DNA of 64,000 nucleotides from an uncultured Acidimicrobiaceae bacterium (GTDB taxonomy: Bacteria; Actinomycetota; Acidimicrobiia; Spongiisociales; SHLN01): contig CAMYMH010000007.1 in assembly GCA_947259275.1 (NCBI GenBank), forward strand, positions 56,425-120,424, given 5' to 3'. Under the pieces are notes generated by a model. The model made no database searches. It was not told the origin of the DNA and saw only the letters and a program-made list of their open reading frames with translations. This document shows positions 60,856-64,000 of this stretch, one piece after another (positions within the stretch are counted from its first letter, which is position 1; each line of letters starts with the position of its first letter). The translations under genes and the position numbers were made by a program.

Positions 60856-63800
60856 TCAGAGGGAGGCGGGGTTGGTTACCCCTTCGCGCCAAATCGCCGC
60901 CAGCTTGGGCACGTCGTCCTCGTATTCGAAGAACACCCGCCACCCGAGCCGATCCGGCTCACTGAACGTCATGCTCGGGAAGTTGGTCAGCTCGACCGGG
61001 ACCTCGACCACCGCCTCAGCCACTGCTCGTCCGTCGAACTGGGTGATGGCCTCCTTGAGGGGGTCGGCGACGATCGAACTGAATTCGCCCCGCACCGAAG
61101 GGGTCGAACCGGTCGGGTCCCACCAACCCCAGGAAGCATCACCGTGGAGAAGGGTGGCCAGAGCCTCACCGCTGAAGTGCTTGGGCGGGGCGTAGTAGGC
61201 AATCTCCAATCCGTGACCGGACACGAGCGGTGTCAGGTCGCCCCGGACGGTGATGGTGTCGGCCAGACCCGAGAGCAATGCCCCCACTGCGTCGTCCGAG
61301 GCGAAGGTGCCGGCGGCCACCGCCGGGGTCACAAACCGGGCTATCACCCAGGCGTCGCCTTCCGGAGTCTCGACTTCGACCCAGATTGCAGACCCGCGCT
61401 GGGCCCGGCGACCCGTTGAACGGATTCCGGCCTCGGCGGGCTGGTAGCGATATCTCAACGGATATTCCTCGCCGGGACCCTCCAACGCCGTGAGGACTCC
61501 CCCGGGAGGCACCCTCACGACCGCCAGCGTGCCCGGGCTGGTGGTCGGTAGATACACCGGGCCCCGCCCGATGAGGAAGTTACGGCTGAACCCGAACAGA
61601 ATGGAGCCAAGGAAAGCGAGTCCCACCGCCAACAGCGGAACGCCGAGCAGGCCGGCCATCTCGGTAACGGTGCCAACCAGCAGCCTGATACTGTCGACCA
61701 CGACGCCGGACGGGGGCGCAGCCGGCGGAGGCTCAACATCTTCGACCGACACCAGATCAATGGCCACGAGGCCTCCATCGATCTGAGTGACGCGCACCGT
61801 CACGATGCCGGTGCTGGAGCTGCCACCGCCGTCGGTTACGAGGTAGGTGAAGGTGTCGGTTCCATTCCACTCCGGGGGTGGAACATACAGGAACGCCCCG
61901 TCGGTCAAGGTCACCGTGCCGGCACCAAGCGTCCCGAGCGCAATCCGGACCGGATCACCCTCGGGGTCGAAGATGCCCTCCGGGATGGGGATCCTGAGTT
62001 CGGGGGTGAACTCGAGCACGGTGTCGAGGTTGGGCGTGACCGGGGGATCGTTGATCGCCACGATGGCCAGCACCACCGTGGAGGTACCGAGGCCGCCGCG
62101 GCCGTCGCTGATTCCGTAGCTGAGCGACTCGGCCCCATTGAAGTTGCGGTTGGGCCGGTAGGTGTAGGTACCGTCGCCGTTGGGCGAGAGGCTGCCGTTG
62201 GTAGGCGCATCGATCCAGGTCACGAAGACGGCGTCTCCGTCGGGATCTGAGTCGTTGGCGAGCGGAGCCACCAGGGCGCTGGTGTCCTCGTCCAGGGTAA
62301 TGAGATCAGAGACACCGAGCGGCGCCGCGTTGATCGGAGGCAGGAGAGCGGCCTCGCTCACCACAACGATGACGGCCGCCGATGCCGTGTTGCCCCCCGG
62401 ATCGGCGACCACGATGTCCAACAGATATGAAGGAGTGACCTTGGCATCGAGGGCGGCAACCAGGATGAGTTCGCCGGTGCTCGGATCGATGGTGAACCGT
62501 CCGGCCGGATCACCGCCCACCAGAGCGAATATGACCGACTGACCCTCGGGATCCCACCCCGAAACCGATCCAACGGTTGATCCGACCGGGAGGGACTCAA
62601 CTATTGGGAAGGCGGCGGGCGCAGCCACCGGCGGCTCATCGATGTCCCCGACGTTGACAATCACATCGGCGAGGGCAAATGCCCCGGACGGATCCGTTGC
62701 CGAGACGGTCAGCGAGTAGCTGGGAATGGCCTCGTAATCAAGAGCCGCGGCCAGGCTGATCGTGCCGGTGAGGGCGTCGATGCCAAAGGTCGGATTCGGC
62801 GTTGTGAGCGCAAACACGAGAGAGTCGCCGTCGGCGTCGGAAGCGGTGGGGCCACCGAGGCTGGTTCCAGGGACCGTGTTCTCGCCCGGTGTGAGCACAG
62901 TTCCGGCCATCACAGGGACGTCGTTGACGGGGTTGACGGTGATTCCCACTGCGATCGGTGCGGTCACGTCGATGCCGTCGGTGGCAGTGAAGGTGAACCC
63001 GTCTGCGAAGCTCTCTGATCCGTCGTGTGTGTATGAAAATGATCCGTCGGAGAGCAATGAGAGCGTGCCGAACGCCGGACCGCCGTCGAGCACCGCCGAG
63101 ATCAGGTCGCCCTCGGCATCAAACGCTCCCGCCAGAACACCACCCGCCGCTCCGGGGGAGAGGACGCCGCCCTCGTCGACCACGTAGGCCGCGGGCAAGA
63201 CCACCGGCGCCACATTGATTTCGTTGACGGTGGCGGTGACGGCCTCTGAATCGTTGAGACCCGGAGTCCCATCATCGGTCACCACCAAATCAAAGGCATA
63301 CGAACCCGGCCCCTGGGTCTCAGAAGGCGTCCAGGAGAACACCCCACCCGGAGTAATCGACGCCCCCACCGGAGCCCCCACCAGTGAGAAAGTAAGCGCA
63401 TTAGCCGGCGTGTCCGGATCAGAGGCGGTGGCGGTGAACGACAAAAGGGTGAGTTCATCGATTGATTGATCCCCCACCGGATCCAGGGTGGGAGCCAGGT
63501 TGATTTCGTTGACGGTGACGGTGATGGTTTCTGAGTCCGACAGGTTGGTGGGTGACCCATCGGTTTCGGTCACCACCACATCAAAGGTGTAACCACCAGG
63601 ACCCTGTGCTTCGGTCGGGGTCCAGGAGAAGGCGCCACCGGGGGTGATCGACGCTCCCGCTGGTTCACCCACCAGACTGAACGTCAACAAGTTGGCCGGC
63701 GTGTCGGGGTCAGAGGCGGTGGCAGTGAACGAGAGGTTCACCAGCTCATTGATGCTCTGATCCCCCACCGGATCCAACATCGGTGAAAGGTTGACTTCGT

Positions 63801-64000
63801 TGACGGTGACGGTGATGGTTTCTGAGTCGTTGAGACCGGGGGTCCCGTCGTCGGTTACCACCACATCAAAGGCATACGAACCCGGACCCTGGGCTTCAGA
63901 TGGCGTCCAGGAGAACACTCCGGTGTTGGGATCGATCACCGCTCCCACCGGAGCGCCACTCAAGGAGAACAACAACGTGTTGACCGGAGCATCCGGATCA
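60856..64000 (-). CDS. Giant cadherin/Ig-repeat surface protein, C-terminal part
   Basis: At least 1,048 residues; the N-terminus lies beyond the right edge. From the edge inward: three nearly identical 95-97-residue repeats (each with SFTATASDPDTPAN, TFSLVG, FSWTPSEAQGPGSY, DSETITVTVNE), then VCBS/cadherin-like domains (DGSFSYTHDGSESFADGFTF; GTISLAAALDYEAIPSYSLTVSATD; LANDSDPDGDAVFVTW), a membrane helix (LLGVPLLAVGLAFLGSILFGF) and about 270 cytoplasmic residues of unknown fold ending in ...AIWREGVTNPASL. It is likely a large adhesin or matrix-contact protein anchored by one span, which is unusual for such repeats. Confidence 0.85.
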   Translation of the reverse strand, partial: DPDAPVNTLLFSLSGAPVGAVIDPNTGVFSWTPSEAQGPGSYAFDVVVTDDGTPGLNDSETITVTVNEVNLSPMLDPVGDQSINELVNLSFTATASDPDTPANLLTFSLVGEPAGASITPGGAFSWTPTEAQGPGGYTFDVVVTETDGSPTNLSDSETITVTVNEINLAPTLDPVGDQSIDELTLLSFTATASDPDTPANALTFSLVGAPVGASITPGGVFSWTPSETQGPGSYAFDLVVTDDGTPGLNDSEAVTATVNEINVAPVVLPAAYVVDEGGVLSPGAAGGVLAGAFDAEGDLISAVLDGGPAFGTLSLLSDGSFSYTHDGSESFADGFTFTATDGIDVTAPIAVGITVNPVNDVPVMAGTVLTPGENTVPGTSLGGPTASDADGDSLVFALTTPNPTFGIDALTGTISLAAALDYEAIPSYSLTVSATDPSGAFALADVIVNVGDIDEPPVAAPAAFPIVESLPVGSTVGSVSGWDPEGQSVIFALVGGDPAGRFTIDPSTGELILVAALDAKVTPSYLLDIVVADPGGNTASAAVIVVVSEAALLPPINAAPLGVSDLITLDEDTSALVAPLANDSDPDGDAVFVTWIDAPTNGSLSPNGDGTYTYRPNRNFNGAESLSYGISDGRGGLGTSTVVLAIVAINDPPVTPNLDTVLEFTPELRIPIPEGIFDPEGDPVRIALGTLGAGTVTLTDGAFLYVPPPEWNGTDTFTYLVTDGGGSSSTGIVTVRVTQIDGGLVAIDLVSVEDVEPPPAAPPSGVVVDSIRLLVGTVTEMAGLLGVPLLAVGLAFLGSILFGFSRNFLIGRGPVYLPTTSPGTLAVVRVPPGGVLTALEGPGEEYPLRYRYQPAEAGIRSTGRRAQRGSAIWVEVETPEGDAWVIARFVTPAVAAGTFASDDAVGALLSGLADTITVRGDLTPLVSGHGLEIAYYAPPKHFSGEALATLLHGDASWGWWDPTGSTPSVRGEFSSIVADPLKEAITQFDGRAVAEAVVEVPVELTNFPSMTFSEPDRLGWRVFFEYEDDVPKLAAIWREGVTNPASL
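63215..64000. repeat. Tandem DNA repeats in the surface-protein gene
   Basis: The motif TTGATTTCGTTGACGGTG starts at 63215 and 63500 and, with one change, at 63791: units of 285 and 291 bp (95 and 97 codons) with high DNA identity. A further unit probably continues past the edge. Confidence 0.75.

Overview
The window is about 64 kb of high-GC bacterial chromosome with dense, mostly short operons. It looks like an actinobacterium, probably a deep-branching, uncultured-type lineage rather than a streptomycete or mycobacterium. The evidence is a WhiB-family Fe-S regulator, a DUF222/HNH ('13E12'-type) endonuclease, an F420-dependent glucose-6-phosphate-dehydrogenase-like oxidoreductase, an AfsR/SARP-type regulator fused to other signalling modules, a DUF3068 protein, and many genes preceded by TANNNT only 6-8 nt from the start codon (leaderless-type promoters). 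The lineage call is inference from gene content. No tRNA, CRISPR array, prophage or insertion sequence was recognised. One structural RNA, RNase P RNA, is clear.

Layout. 1-2.4 kb: the N-terminal part of a PEP-utilising enzyme (cut by the left edge) and RNase HI. 2.8-7.0 kb: a cytochrome c maturation cluster (TlpA-like thioredoxin, Lgt-like membrane protein, rhodanese, ccmA-B-C-D-E). 7-13.5 kb, minus strand: trpD, a heterodimeric ABC exporter with one degenerate ATP site, a lipoprotein and glutaryl-CoA dehydrogenase. 13.5-17.2 kb: WhiB, a soluble histidine kinase with its LuxR-type regulator, a receiver lacking its phosphoacceptor Asp and flanked by two similar inverted repeats, and a secreted LamG-FIMAH protein. 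17.4-20.5 kb: a DUF222/HNH gene, a 520-bp nest of structured repeats, rnpB, a membrane protein and a gamma-glutamylcyclotransferase-like protein. 20.7-22 kb: a cyclopropane-fatty-acid-synthase-like methyltransferase.

22-34 kb: an acyl-CoA catabolic region with a biotin-dependent acyl-CoA carboxylase (beta then alpha, minus strand), divergent enoyl-CoA hydratase, AtuA-family protein, two acyl-CoA dehydrogenases and an acetoacetyl-CoA-synthetase-like enzyme. It is consistent with leucine/isovalerate or acyclic-terpenoid (citronellyl/geranyl-CoA) breakdown. A TlpA-CcdA thiol-redox pair sits inside it. 34-38 kb: katG, the F420-dependent enzyme and a lipoprotein. 38.1-44.3 kb: a 1,898-residue protein joining a SARP DNA-binding/BTAD module, a class III cyclase domain, a Ser/Thr kinase, an nSTAND-type NTPase, one membrane span and a beta-propeller. 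A decayed relative of its C-terminus lies just downstream.

44.5-54.4 kb: a small unknown protein, a TauE/SafE permease, two Dpp-type permeases without partners, a YdjM-like membrane protein, a coiled-coil/zinc-ribbon protein coupled to a Nif3-like protein, DUF547, a membrane protein, DUF3068, a methyltransferase and an L,D-transpeptidase. 54.5-64 kb: a diguanylate cyclase, two paralogous Cys/His-rich small proteins, a PqqB-like metallo-hydrolase, an AlkA-like glycosylase, HU, a lipoprotein, an orphan Flp pilin, a pterin carbinolamine dehydratase, an unknown protein, and the C-terminal 1,000+ residues of a huge cadherin/Ig-repeat surface protein cut by the right edge.

Four kinds of non-coding repeat recur between genes: heptanucleotide tandem repeats, double-hairpin REP-like elements, a covarying stem-loop family next to rnpB, and the paired inverted repeats around the pseudo-receiver gene.
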